From Phenylobacterium sp. J426 (GTDB lineage Bacteria; Pseudomonadota; Alphaproteobacteria; Caulobacterales; Caulobacteraceae): a DNA stretch of 64,000 bases. Both the position numbers and the translations under genes were made by a program. Position 1 is the stretch's first letter; the number at the start of each line of letters is the position of its first letter. Positions 32,113 to 40,630 of this stretch are shown here, one piece after another. Under the pieces are notes generated by a model. The model made no database searches. It worked only from the letters and a program-made list of their open reading frames with translations, and was not told the origin of the DNA. Location: contig NZ_JAJOMY010000001.1 in assembly GCF_024699945.1 (NCBI RefSeq), positions 1,240,001 through 1,304,000 of the forward strand, read 5' to 3'.

Positions 32113-34510
32113 ATGGCGCGGGCGGCGCGGAAAACCGGCATGGAGCTCGTGCTCCATATCGCCAGGCTGGTGTGGGACCACCCCAACACCGCGCGCCTGC
32201 GCGGCGGGCTGACCGCGGCGGCCGGCGTGATCCTGGCGATCGCCTTCGCCACCTACAACGCCGCCGATCCCAGCCTCAACGCCTCGGGCGCCCAGGCGCC
32301 GACCAATGCGCTGGGCGGGGCCGGGGCGGTGATCGCCGACATCGGCGTGCAGTCCCTGGGCGTGGCCTCGGGCCTCCTGGCCCTGCTGGTGGTGGTGCTC
32401 GGGCTGGCCCGTGTCGCCGACCCGACGCCCGCCGCCGGCCGCGCCCGGCTGCGCCTCCGCGCGGTCCTGGGCGCGCTGGGCGTCCTCACCGCCGCCGGCG
32501 CGCTCGCCGTCCTGCCGGCGCCGGTCGCCTGGCCGCTGGCCAAGGGCCTGGGCGGCTTCTGGGGCGACGCCCTTCTCACCGTCCTGGCGGGCCTCGCCGC
32601 CTACGCTCGCCTGCCGCTCGGCGAAACGATCGCCGGCGCGGTGCTGGCGCTTATCGGCGCCGTCGGCTTCGGCTACGCCATCGGCCTGTCGCGGCTGGAC
32701 GTGCGCGCCGCGAGCGCCGCCATCAGCCAGGCCGTCGCCGGCGCCTTCAGGCCGAAGCTCCAGGCCGCAAGGCCCGAGAAGCCGCCTAAGCCCGCGAGGC
32801 CCCCCCGCCGCCGGCCGCTCGACAGCGTGTTGCCCGACGAGGTCCCCTTCGAGTCCTCCCGCGACGAGGCCGATGCGACCGCGCCGCTCGTGGCCGCCCC
32901 CATCGCCATGGGCGGCGAACCCAAGGTCAAGGCCCCCAAAGGCGCCGCCGAAGGAGAGCGTCCGCGAGCAGAAGGAGGCCCAGGCCACCTTCGAATTCGT
33001 CCAGCCCGGCGGCTTCAAGCTGCCCGAGCTCTCCATGCTGGCCAAGGCGCCGGCCCGCGCCGCCCAGTTCGACGAGGGTGCGCTGCGCCAGAACGCCCAG
33101 CTGCTGGAGAGCGTGCTGGCCGAGTTCGGGGTCCGCGGCCAGGTGGACCAGATCCGGCCCGGCCCGGTGGTCACCCTCTACGAACTGGTCCCGGCCGCCG
33201 GCGTGAAGTCGGCCCGCGTCGTGGCGCTCGCCGACGACATCGCCCGCTCGATGAGCGTCGCCGCCTGCAGGGTCTCCGTCGTCTCGGGCCGCAACGCCAT
33301 CGGCATCGAGCTGCCGAACCAGCGCCGCGAGACCGTCTACCTGCGCGAGCTGCTGGCGGCGCCCGAGTATGAGCGCGGCGGCCAGAACCTGCCGGTCGTG
33401 CTGGGCGAGACCATCGGCGGGGAGCCCTACATCGCCGACCTGTCGAAGATGCCCCACCTGCTGATCGCCGGCACCACCGGCTCGGGCAAGTCGGTGGGCG
33501 TCAACGCCATGATCCTGTCGATCCTCTACCGGCTGCCGCCTGAGCAGTGCCGGCTGATCATGATCGACCCGAAGATGCTGGAGCTGTCGGTCTACGACGG
33601 CATCCCGCACCTGCTGGCGCCCGTCGTCACCGATCCGAAGAAGGCCATCGTCGCGCTGAAGTGGACCGTGCGCGAGATGGAGGACCGCTATCGCCGGATG
33701 TCCAAGATCGGCGTCCGCAACGTCGCCTCCTACAACGAGCGCGCCCGCGAGGCCGTGGCCCGCGGCGAGCATTTCGAGCGCACTGTTCAGACGGGCTTCG
33801 ACGACGCCGGCCGGCCGATCTTCGAATCCGAGAAGATCGTCCCCGAGCCGATGCCCTACCTGGTCGTGATCATCGACGAGGTGGCCGACCTGATGATGGT
33901 CGCCGGCAAGGACATCGAAGGCGCCGTCCAGCGTCTCGCGCAGATGGCGCGGGCCGCCGGCATCCACCTGATCATGGCGACGCAACGACCGTCGGTGGAC
34001 GTGATCACCGGCACCATCAAGGCCAACTTCCCGACCCGGATCAGCTTCCAGGTCACCTCGAAGATCGACAGCCGCACCATCCTGGGCGAGCAGGGGGCCG
34101 AGCAGCTGCTGGGTCAGGGCGACATGCTCTACATGGCCGGCGGCGGCCGCATCACCCGCCTGCACGGCCCGTTCGTGTCCGACGGCGAGGTCGAGGCGGT
34201 GGCCAAGTTCCTGCGCGAGCAGGGGACGCCCAGCTACCTCGAGGAGGTCACCGCCGGCGGCGACGAGGAGGAGGGCGAAGGCCCGAACCTCGGCTTCGGC
34301 GGCGACACGGGCGACGCCAACGACCTGTACGACCGCGCCGTCGCCATCGTCACCCGCGACGGCAAGGCCTCCACCAGCTACATCCAGCGCCGCCTGCAGA
34401 TCGGCTACAACCGCGCCGCCTCGATCATGGAGCGGATGGAGAACGAGGGCGTCGTCGGCCCCGCCAACCACGCCGGCAAGCGCGAGATCCTGGCGTCGGC
34501 GGCGCCGTAG
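32113..34510 (+). CDS. ftsK: DNA translocase FtsK (one frameshift)
   Basis: About 798 residues after removing one base in the run at 32933-32941 (five C then three A). The N terminus carries four membrane helices (about residues 35-200). A basic, proline-rich linker leads to the alpha/beta motor domains with Walker A G-T-T-G-S-G-K-S and Walker [11 protein letters not shown]. The C-terminal gamma winged helix ([10 protein letters not shown] to IMERME) reads KOPS sequences. It pumps chromosome termini through the division septum and activates XerCD recombination. FtsK is essential or nearly so in Caulobacter, so the break is almost certainly a sequencing error. Confidence 0.95.
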
Positions 34511-34517
34511 CCAAGGC

Positions 34518-34544
34518 TGTCATCCCGCGCCTTCGGGGATGACA
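34518..34544. terminator. Inverted repeat between ftsK and the UVR-motif gene
   Basis: TGTCATCCC / GGGATGACA with a nine-base loop, placed between two convergent genes. It lacks a T run on either strand. It may act as a two-way terminator or be a member of a dispersed palindrome family. Confidence 0.45.
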
Positions 34545-34556
34545 CGCGTTGGTGGC

Positions 34557-34814
34557 TCAGGATCCCCGTCGCCGCCCGCCGGGCTTGTGGCCGCTGGTCA
34601 TCAGGTCGGGCTTCTTGGGCAGCGGCTTCTTCGGGTCCCGGCGATACATCTCCTGGCTCGAGCCCAGGCCCATGCGGCCCGGCCGCTGTTCCGTGAGATT
34701 GCTCTCGCCGCTTTTCAGCCTGTGGATCGCGTCCCGCAGCAGGCCCGCCGTCTCGAAGTCGCCGGCCTCCGCGGCCTCGGCCATCCGCCGTTCCAGGTCG
34801 TCGATTGCGCCCAT
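34557..34814 (-). CDS. Small UVR-motif protein
   Basis: 85 residues. Residues about 4-33 form a UvrB/UvrC-type UVR motif (D-D-L-E-R-R-M-A-E-A-A-E-A-G-D-F-E-T-A), a helical hairpin that binds UvrC-like or other protein partners. The remainder is basic and low-complexity, ending R-R-R-G-S. Small UVR-motif proteins are found in many alphaproteobacteria; the function is not known and need not be DNA repair. Confidence 0.75.
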   Translation of the reverse strand: MGAIDDLERRMAEAAEAGDFETAGLLRDAIHRLKSGESNLTEQRPGRMGLGSSQEMYRRDPKKPLPKKPDLMTSGHKPGGRRRGS

Positions 34815-34917
34815 CGCCTCGGAACACCCACATCTCGGAAGCGTTGCCTACGCCTCCCCATTTGAGCCCTATTGCCGCCGCTTGCGCGCGATAGGAAGCC
34901 TGCGCATGGAGTATGGA

Positions 34918-35556
34918 ATGACCCTCGATCGCCGCAGCCTGACCCTGGCGCTGATCGCCAGCGCCTTCGCGGGCCCGGCCCTGGCCCAGGCGGCGCTCTC
35001 GCCGGCGGACCAGGCCCTCGTGGACCGGGCCGCCGCCTATCTTCAGGGCCTGACCGAGGCCAAGGCGCGCTTCGTGCAGACCGACGCCCGCGGCCGCTCG
35101 ATCGGCGGCGACGTGTTCCTGAAGCGCCCCGGCAAGGCCCGGTTCGACTATGACGATCCCTCGGGCCTGCTCGTCGTCTCGGACGGCGGCGTGGTCTCGG
35201 TGCAGGACACCCGCCTCAAGACCTTCGACCGCTATCCGCTGTCGGCGACGCCGCTTTCGGTCTTCCTGGCCAAGAACATCCGCCTCGACAAGAGCGTCAC
35301 GGTCACCCGCGTGGCGCGCCAGGCCGACGGGTTCTCGATCACCGCCCGCGACGGCAACAAGCGCACCGCGGGGCAGATCACGCTGAACTTCCGCGAGGCG
35401 CCGCAGCTCGCCCTGACCGGATGGACGATCGTCGACGCCCAGAACCGGCAGACCCGGGTGCAACTGCAGAACCTGCAGAAGGTCGCCGGCCTCGACGGCT
35501 CGCTGTTCGTGCTGAAGGACCCCCGCCCGAAGAATGTCGGCCGCGGCAAAGTGTGA
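34918..35556 (+). CDS. lolA: Outer-membrane lipoprotein carrier LolA
   Basis: About 212 residues. The signal peptide MTLDRRSLTLALIASAF ends near A-L-A-Q-A. The mature part is the LolA half-barrel with GDVFLKRPGKARFDYDDPSG and PLSVFLAKNI. LolA takes lipoproteins from the LolCDE transporter and carries them across the periplasm. The start at 34918 has a GGAG six bases upstream; an in-frame ATG at 34906 is possible. A terminator hairpin follows at 35571. Confidence 0.92.
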   Translation: MTLDRRSLTLALIASAFAGPALAQAALSPADQALVDRAAAYLQGLTEAKARFVQTDARGRSIGGDVFLKRPGKARFDYDDPSGLLVVSDGGVVSVQDTRLKTFDRYPLSATPLSVFLAKNIRLDKSVTVTRVARQADGFSITARDGNKRTAGQITLNFREAPQLALTGWTIVDAQNRQTRVQLQNLQKVAGLDGSLFVLKDPRPKNVGRGKV

Positions 35557-35570
35557 TTTGATCACCACAC

Positions 35571-35596
35571 TCAAGGCCAATTTCCCTGGCCTTTGA
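35571..35596 (+). terminator. Terminator after lolA
   Basis: TCAAGGCCA (35571-35579) pairs with TGGCCTTTGA (35587-35596, one bulged T) around a seven-base loop, and is followed by CTTTCTGT. It sits 14 bases after the lolA stop codon. Confidence 0.65.
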
Positions 35597-35621
35597 CTTT
35601 CTGTCACACTGTTGCGATAGT
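35593..35621 (+). promoter_or_regulatory. Sigma-70-like promoter of the candidate small RNA
   Basis: TTGACT, 17 bases, GATAGT. The -35 element matches the housekeeping consensus at five of six positions and the -10 at four of six, with ideal spacing. It would start RNA near 35628, in a gap with no coding frame, and overlaps the 3' arm of the lolA terminator. Confidence 0.5.
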
Positions 35622-35627
35622 GCCACT

Positions 35628-35745
35628 ACGTCGCCCGCGCAGCTGTGCGCAGGCGTGTCCGTGCCGGAACCTATCCCCTCCCGGCGGCGGCATGAGAGAC
35701 AACTTTCAACGCCCGGACGCCAGCCATCGTCCGGGCGTTTCTTTG
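35628..35745 (+). ncRNA. Candidate small RNA with C-rich loop
   Basis: The 220-base lolA-xth gap has no coding frame but contains, in order, a promoter-like sequence, a strong hairpin (CGCC-GCGCA / TGCGC-GGCG, about 35632-35656), a second hairpin GCCGG / CCGGC whose loop holds the pyrimidine-rich stretch CTATCCCCTC, and a 12-base-pair terminator hairpin. A short transcript of about 115 bases with a C-rich loop that could pair with Shine-Dalgarno sequences is the usual plan of trans-acting alphaproteobacterial small RNAs. A 6S-like RNA was considered but the long closing stem is not evident. No experimental support is available. Confidence 0.5.
35708..35745 (+). terminator. Strong intrinsic terminator of the candidate small RNA
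   Basis: AACGCCCGGACG (35708-35719) pairs perfectly with CGTCCGGGCGTT (35728-35739) around an eight-base loop and runs into TCTTTG. It is the best intrinsic terminator in this part of the window, and no gene upstream on this strand needs it because lolA has its own. Confidence 0.8.
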
Positions 35746-35785
35746 TCTCGTGGCCCAAGGCGTCGCGACAGCCTAAATGGGCGGC

Positions 35786-36592
35786 ATGCGCCTCCGCCTC
35801 TGCACCTGGAACGTCAACTCCGTCCGCCTCCGCGCCGAACAGGTCGCCCGTTTCGTGGCCGAACAGGCCCCTGACGTCCTGTGCCTGCAGGAGATCAAAT
35901 GCCGTGAGGGCGAATTCCCGCGGAACGCCTTCGTCGAGATGGGCCTGCCGCACGTGCGCATCGCCGGCCAGAAGGGCTGGCATGGCGTGGCCATCGCCTC
36001 GCGCCTGCCGATCGAGGACGCGCCGAAGCTCGACGTCTGCCGCGAGGGCCACGCCCGCTGCGTCGGCGCCAAGGTGGCGGGCGTCGAGATCCACAACTTC
36101 TACATCCCGGCCGGCGGCGACGTGCCCGACCGCGTGGAGAACCCCAAGTTCGACCATAAGCTCGATTTCTACGAGAAGCTGACGGCGGAGCTTGCCAAGC
36201 GCGACAAGGCCCAGCCCCTGGCCGTCGTCGGGGACCTGAACGTGGCGCCCGGCGAGTTCGACGTCTGGAACCACCGGTACATGTCGAAGATCGTCAGCCA
36301 CACGCCGGTCGAGGTGGAGGCGTTCGGAAAGCTCAAGGCGGCGCTGGACTTCATCGACCTGCCCCGCGAGACGACGCCGGAGCCTGCCAAGATGGCCTCG
36401 TGGTGGAGCTATCGCGCCGCCGACTTCCGCCAGTCGAACCGGGGCCTGCGGCTGGACCACATCCTGGTGACGCCCGGCCTGAGAGACGCCGCGTTCCGCC
36501 TGGGCGCCGCCGCCAGCCGCGTGCACGAGGACGTCCGCGCCTGGGAACGCCCGAGCGACCACGCGCCGGTGTCGGCGGATCTGGTGCTGTAG
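35786..36592 (+). CDS. xth: Exodeoxyribonuclease III
   Basis: 268 residues, the family size. Motifs of the exonuclease-endonuclease-phosphatase fold: T-W-N-V-N-S-V-R, Glu in CLQEIK, GDLNVAP, and the terminal SDHAPV with catalytic Asp-His. It cuts at abasic sites and has 3'-5' exonuclease activity in base excision repair. An ATG three codons upstream (35777) is an alternative start. No partner genes; a low-G+C islet follows on the other strand. Confidence 0.93.
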   Translation: MRLRLCTWNVNSVRLRAEQVARFVAEQAPDVLCLQEIKCREGEFPRNAFVEMGLPHVRIAGQKGWHGVAIASRLPIEDAPKLDVCREGHARCVGAKVAGVEIHNFYIPAGGDVPDRVENPKFDHKLDFYEKLTAELAKRDKAQPLAVVGDLNVAPGEFDVWNHRYMSKIVSHTPVEVEAFGKLKAALDFIDLPRETTPEPAKMASWWSYRAADFRQSNRGLRLDHILVTPGLRDAAFRLGAAASRVHEDVRAWERPSDHAPVSADLVL

Positions 36593-36614
36593 GGTTCAGG
36601 TCAGCGCAGGACGG

Positions 36615-37025
36615 TCAATCGACCGGCTTCGAGAAGTGGAAGAGGTCGCTTGGGCCATCATACCTGAAAATGAAATGCTTCAAGAACGAGCGACCTAATA
36701 GCACCGTGTGACTCGTCGGGTCCCATGGCACGGCATAGAGAGGAAGAGTTCTTTCGAACTCCAGCTCGGGTACACAGATGGCTCCGCTGTATACTTTAGC
36801 CGGAAACTGGCCGCCGCCGATGCCTCCGACAACGTCGTTGTCCACATGTCGCAGTTCGAGTCGCTTGGCGATGCTTGGGCTTAGAAGAACAAAATCTGCA
36901 CCGGTATCGATCAGGCCGCGCACCTGAATCCCCGCATGGGGACTCCCCGGGAGCTTTACCCGCACATCAATCAGCGGCCCCTTGTACTGGATGGGGAGCG
37001 CTACATTCCCACCGGCGTCTCCCAC
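36615..37025 (-). CDS. Retropepsin-like aspartic protease
   Basis: 136 residues with a GTG start. The catalytic motif L-I-D-T-G-A-D near residue 39 and the second hydrophobic-hydrophobic-Gly element H-T-V-L-L-G-R-S-F-L near residue 112 are those of single-domain retropepsins, which work as dimers. There is no signal peptide, so it is probably cytoplasmic. The gene starts nine bases after its small upstream partner and has clearly lower G+C (about half) than the rest of the window, which suggests transfer. Substrate unknown. Confidence 0.75.
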   Translation of the reverse strand: MGDAGGNVALPIQYKGPLIDVRVKLPGSPHAGIQVRGLIDTGADFVLLSPSIAKRLELRHVDNDVVGGIGGGQFPAKVYSGAICVPELEFERTLPLYAVPWDPTSHTVLLGRSFLKHFIFRYDGPSDLFHFSKPVD

Positions 37026-37034
37026 AGCCGGTCT

Positions 37035-37268
37035 CTAGCCGTGTGAGGCTATGAACGGCGCCATCCCGCGCTGTTCTGAGGTGTGCCTGATCAGCACCTG
37101 CTCGTTAGAGAAATACTGGTCGGCGTAGCGTGCAGCTTCCTCGAATTCCGCAAATACGCGCACCAGCGCTTCCCGAGCGACTAGCGCCCACCCAGACTGG
37201 TTCTCCTCGATAAGTTTGGGACGCAGCCTATGGTACGCCTCAAGCTGCAGCTCTAGCGCGTCAGGCAT
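37035..37268 (-). CDS. Small protein paired with the retropepsin-like protease
   Basis: 77 residues. The internal ATG at 37268 is preferred over a longer frame from 37415 because it follows GAGGA at a suitable distance and begins a compact helical protein. The core, N-Q-S-G-W-A-L-V-A-R-E-A-L-V-R-V-F-A-E-F-E-E-A, resembles short proteins of a DUF5678-like type (a strand pair followed by a helix with F-x-x-x-E-E-A) that I recall beside retropepsin genes in other bacteria. The role is unknown. Same low G+C as the protease; both are on one short operon. Confidence 0.6.
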   Translation of the reverse strand: MPDALELQLEAYHRLRPKLIEENQSGWALVAREALVRVFAEFEEAARYADQYFSNEQVLIRHTSEQRGMAPFIASHG

Positions 37269-37465
37269 GACTTGATCCTCGCGGTTCGGTACAATCCGAT
37301 TCGCGAGCAAGAAGCGCAACGCTTCTCGCAGAATGTGATCCGCGCACGGGCGGCAACCCAGCGAATCACCTGATCTGAGCAGATCAACGGAATCACTCAA
37401 CGAGAACAGCCGCAACCCCTCCGAGGGGCCAAGGCGCCGTCAATCGTGTGCGCTCTAGCGATACC

Positions 37466-38149
37466 TTACGGCGCCAGCTTGTAGCCGCCGGCCTCGGTCA
37501 GCAGCAGGCGTGCATTGGCCGGATCGGGCTCGATCTTCTGGCGCAGCCGGTAGACGTGGGTCTCCAGCGTGTGCGTCGTGACCCCGGCGTTGTAGCCCCA
37601 GACCTCGGCCAGAAGCTCCTCGCGGGACACGGCCTTCTCGCCCGCCCGATAGAGGTACTTCAGGATGTTGGTCTCCTTTTCCGTCAGCCGGATCTTCTTC
37701 TGCTTCTCGTCGATCAGCATCTTGGCGGCGGGACGGAACTCGTAGGCCCCGAGCCGGAAGACCGCGCCCTCGGAGTGCTCGTGGCTCCGCAGCTGGGCGC
37801 GGATGCGGGCCAGCAGCACGGCGAACTTGTACGGCTTGGCGACATAGTCGTTGGCGCCGGCCTCCAGCCCCATGACGGTGTCGTCGTCGCTGGTCGCGGC
37901 GGTGAGCATGATCACCGGGGCGGCGACGCCGTTGTCACGCATCTGCTTGCAGGCGTGGCGGCCGTCCATGTCGGGGAGGTCGACGTCCAGCAGCACGAGG
38001 TCGGGCTTGGCCTCGGCGGCCAGCCGGATGCCGTCGCCGGCCGTGGGCGCCTCGACGGTGTCGAAGCCCTCGGCCTGCAGCTGTTCGGCGATCGCCCCGC
38101 GAAGGTCCTGGTCGTCGTCGACGATGAGGAGGGTCTTGCGTTGAGCCAT
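37466..38149 (-). CDS. cenR: OmpR-type response regulator CenR
   Basis: 227 residues. The receiver domain has VDDDQDL and the phosphoacceptor Asp in LLDVDLPDMDG; the C-terminal winged helix includes LTEKETNILKYLYR and THTLETHVYRLRQKI. The match to CenR, the essential regulator of the Caulobacter envelope, rests on the sequence and on gene order: cenR lies a few genes before leuS and parAB in Caulobacter, as here. The kinase partner CenK is not in the window. The start at 38149 gives the normal length; a longer frame upstream is not supported. Confidence 0.8.
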   Translation of the reverse strand: MAQRKTLLIVDDDQDLRGAIAEQLQAEGFDTVEAPTAGDGIRLAAEAKPDLVLLDVDLPDMDGRHACKQMRDNGVAAPVIMLTAATSDDDTVMGLEAGANDYVAKPYKFAVLLARIRAQLRSHEHSEGAVFRLGAYEFRPAAKMLIDEKQKKIRLTEKETNILKYLYRAGEKAVSREELLAEVWGYNAGVTTHTLETHVYRLRQKIEPDPANARLLLTEAGGYKLAP

Positions 38150-38197
38150 GGTTAGAACAAACACCATATGTCGTGCGTCGGGCAAAGGGTTTGAGCT

Positions 38198-38701
38198 TTG
38201 ATCTTCACGGCGACCGCGGAGGGATGGCTGGATCTCGGCGACCGTAGGGTGCGCTGCGCCCTGGGACCCGCAGGGGTGGTCCCGGCGGCGGAGAAGCGCG
38301 AGGGTGACGGCGCCTCGCCGGCCGGCGTCTGGCCGATCCGCGAGGTCTGGTACCGGCCGGACAAGGGGCCGCCCCCGGCCTGCGGACTCCGCGTCCACGC
38401 CATGAGCGAGCACGACGGCTGGTGCGACGACCCCGCCGACCCGCAATACAACCGGCATGTGACCCTGCCCTACCCCGCCAGCGCCGAGCGGCTGTGGCGG
38501 GACGACCACGTCTACGACATCGTCGTCGTGCTCGGCCACAACGACGACCCGCCGGTCCCCGGCCTGGGCTCATGCATCTTCCTGCACCTGTGCAAGCCGG
38601 GCTTTCCGCCCACCGAGGGCTGCGTCGCCATCGCGCGCGCCGACCTCGAGGACCTGCTGGCGACCGCCCAGCCGGGCGATGCGGTGGAGATCCGGCCCTA
38701 A
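38198..38701 (+). CDS. L,D-transpeptidase family protein (YkuD domain)
   Basis: 167 residues with a TTG start. The active-site region reads G-S-C-I-F-L-H-L to T-E-G-C-V-A-I, giving the SxGC-type catalytic Cys (C-V-A-I) and an upstream His (L-G-H-N-D). These enzymes form 3-3 peptidoglycan cross-links or attach proteins. No signal peptide is seen, so export or the start is uncertain. The gene is divergent from cenR with only 48 bases between, and its stop overlaps that of yggS by four bases. Confidence 0.82.
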   Translation: MIFTATAEGWLDLGDRRVRCALGPAGVVPAAEKREGDGASPAGVWPIREVWYRPDKGPPPACGLRVHAMSEHDGWCDDPADPQYNRHVTLPYPASAERLWRDDHVYDIVVVLGHNDDPPVPGLGSCIFLHLCKPGFPPTEGCVAIARADLEDLLATAQPGDAVEIRP

Positions 38702-39372
38702 GCCTCGCCGCGGACCCCGAACACCGCCGAACCCACCCGCACGCTGGTGGCGCCGAAGCGGATCGCGGTCTCGAAGTCGTCGCTCATGCCCATGGACAGC
38801 TTCGAGAGGCCGTTGCGCGCGGCGATCTTCGCCAGCAGGGCGAAATGCGGCCCGGCCGGTTCGGCGGCGGGCGGGATGCACATCAGCCCCTCGACCGTCA
38901 GGCCGTAGATCGTCCGGCAGGCCTTCAGGAAGTCGTCGGCCTCGCCGGGGATGACGCCGGCCTTCTGCGGTTCCTCGCCGGTGTTCACCTGCACGTAGAA
39001 TCGCGGCGACCGGCCCTGCCGCTGGACCTGGTCGGCGAGCGCCGTCGCCAGCTTCCCCCGGTCCAGGGTCTCGATGACGTCGAAGAACGCCACCGCCTCC
39101 TTCGCCTTGTTCGACTGCAGGGGGCCGATCAGGTGCAGCGTCAGGCCCTGCGACTTGCCCTCCCACCGCGCCATCGCCTCCTGGACGCGGTTCTCGCCGA
39201 ACACCGTCTGCCCGGCCGCCAGGACCGGCGCGATCGCCTCCCACGGCTGCTGCTTGGAGACGGCGACCAGCGTCACCGTCGCCGGATCCCGCCCGCAGGC
39301 TTGCGCGGCGCGCCCGATCCGGGCGACGACATCGGCATAGGCGGCGGCCGACGGTTGAGGGGGAGCGGTCAT
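38698..39372 (-). CDS. YggS family pyridoxal phosphate homeostasis protein
   Basis: 224 residues, a fold III pyridoxal-phosphate-binding TIM barrel. The PLP lysine is in L-V-A-V-S-K-Q, followed by FGENRVQE, the central HLIGPLQSNK, and S-M-G-M-S-D-D-F and G-S-A-V-F-G phosphate-binding elements. It binds PLP without known catalysis and affects vitamin B6 and amino-acid pools. It converges with the L,D-transpeptidase and diverges from the ThiE-like gene with overlapping starts. Confidence 0.93.
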   Translation of the reverse strand: MTAPPQPSAAAYADVVARIGRAAQACGRDPATVTLVAVSKQQPWEAIAPVLAAGQTVFGENRVQEAMARWEGKSQGLTLHLIGPLQSNKAKEAVAFFDVIETLDRGKLATALADQVQRQGRSPRFYVQVNTGEEPQKAGVIPGEADDFLKACRTIYGLTVEGLMCIPPAAEPAGPHFALLAKIAARNGLSKLSMGMSDDFETAIRFGATSVRVGSAVFGVRGEA

Positions 39373-39976
39373 TTCGGAAGGCTTCTGGACCCTGGAGCGG
39401 ACGGCCCGGCTCTTACCGGCCCGCAGGCGCCTGCGGAAGAGCCTGCCCCACCTGCTGTTCTTCACCGACCCCGGCCGCACACCGGATCCCGTCGCCGCGG
39501 CCCTGCGCCTGCCGCGGGGCGCGGCCGTCGTCTACCGCAGCTTCGGCGCCCCGGACGCCGAGGCCGTGGCCCGGCGGCTGCTGGCGGCGGCCCGGGCGCG
39601 GGGGCTGCTCCTGCTGATCGGCCAGGACGCGGGCCTGGCCGCCCGGATCGGCGCGGACGGCGTCCACCTGCCACAGCGGCTCGCGCACCGCGCGCGGCCC
39701 CTGAAGCGCGCTCATCCGCACTGGATCGTCACCGCCGCCGCGCACTCGCTGGCCGCCGCGCGGACGCCGGGCCCCGACGCGGTGGTGATCTCGGCCGTCT
39801 TCCCGTCGCGCAGCCCCTCGGCCGGGCCGCCCCTGGGAGCCGTCCGCCTCGCAGCCCTGGTCCGCGCGGCGGGCCGACCCGCCTACGCACTGGGCGGCGT
39901 GAACATGAAAACGGCCCGACGTCTCAGGGACGCGGGCCTCATCGGTCTGGCGGCGGTGGAGGGCCTTAGGGCCTAG
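39371..39976 (+). CDS. Thiamine-phosphate synthase-like protein (start uncertain)
   Basis: About 200 residues. A TIM-barrel of ThiE/TenI type: first strand LLFFTDPGRTPDP, then G-A-A-V-V-Y-R-S-F, LLLIGQDAGLAARIGADGVHLPQ, DAVVISAVFPSRSPS with G-P-P-L-G-A, and Y-A-L-G-G-V-N. The only normal start codon (GTG at 39566) would delete the first two strands, so translation must begin upstream. No ATG, GTG or TTG is present in frame there; ATT at 39371 or an undetected indel are possibilities. Related Caulobacter proteins may not be true ThiE enzymes. Overlaps the NtrZ-like gene end by four bases. Confidence 0.7.
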   Translation: MSEGFWTLERTARLLPARRRLRKSLPHLLFFTDPGRTPDPVAAALRLPRGAAVVYRSFGAPDAEAVARRLLAAARARGLLLLIGQDAGLAARIGADGVHLPQRLAHRARPLKRAHPHWIVTAAAHSLAAARTPGPDAVVISAVFPSRSPSAGPPLGAVRLAALVRAAGRPAYALGGVNMKTARRLRDAGLIGLAAVEGLRA

Positions 39977-40386
39977 AACTTGAACGCGGTCTCGAGCCGG
40001 ACCTTCGGCTGGTCGGCCGGCCGGGCCTGGTTCGGGCGCGGGGTGAGCTCCTGCTCGCCCAGCGCCACCGAGCCGCCCACCCGCAGCGACGGCGTGATGC
40101 GGTAGTAGGCGCCCGCCTGCACGTCGTTCAGCGTGGATTCGCGGCTTTCGGTCTGCTTCACGCCCAGCGTCAGGCCGAAGCGGCCCTTGCTGGCGTCGTA
40201 CTGCATGATCTTGCCGGCGCCGGGCGCGGCGGCGGCGGGTTCGGACTTCACGGTGAAGTCGAGGCGCTTGTCCTTGTCGGCCGCATGCGCGACGCCGCTC
40301 ACGGCGCCGAACAGCGCCGCCGCAGCCATGATCGCACCGGTACGTCCAACCGACATACGCAACATATAGCCCCTGAGCCCCGTCAT
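39973..40386 (-). CDS. NtrZ-like periplasmic regulatory protein
   Basis: 137 residues; a signal peptide ends near G-V-A-H-A-A. The mature part contains K-G-R-F-G-L-T-L-G-V-K-Q and NDVQAGAYYRITPSLRVGGSVALGEQE, then Phe at the C terminus. This matches my memory of NtrZ, a small periplasmic protein that in Caulobacter restrains the NtrY kinase and lies close to leuS. The beta-hairpin pattern also suggests a barrel-like fragment. The start could be the second or third Met (40365 or nearby). Function by analogy only. Confidence 0.62.
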   Translation of the reverse strand: MTGLRGYMLRMSVGRTGAIMAAAALFGAVSGVAHAADKDKRLDFTVKSEPAAAAPGAGKIMQYDASKGRFGLTLGVKQTESRESTLNDVQAGAYYRITPSLRVGGSVALGEQELTPRPNQARPADQPKVRLETAFKF

Positions 40387-40630
40387 CGCATCCCCCGGCC
40401 GCCCTTCGGCTACTGCACAGGTTCGCGATCTCGAGGCCGATTAGAGAAGCCCAGGCTGGGAGGTCAACCGACTCCGGCGTCACAGGGTCCCGGTTCGACG
40501 AAATCGCCTGCAGCTGTGGCAGACTCGCCACGCGATTCCTGTTTGGCGTCGCAGGCGGCGTTGTTATAGAGGGCGCGGCGCGGGGCGGCGCCGTGGCGCG
40601 GACGCGCCGCGGAAAGATCTTTGGAGACGG

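Noticed and set aside
40480..40530. GGTTCGA-containing stretch resembling a tRNA T arm
   Set aside because: No matching acceptor, D or anticodon stems around it on either strand.
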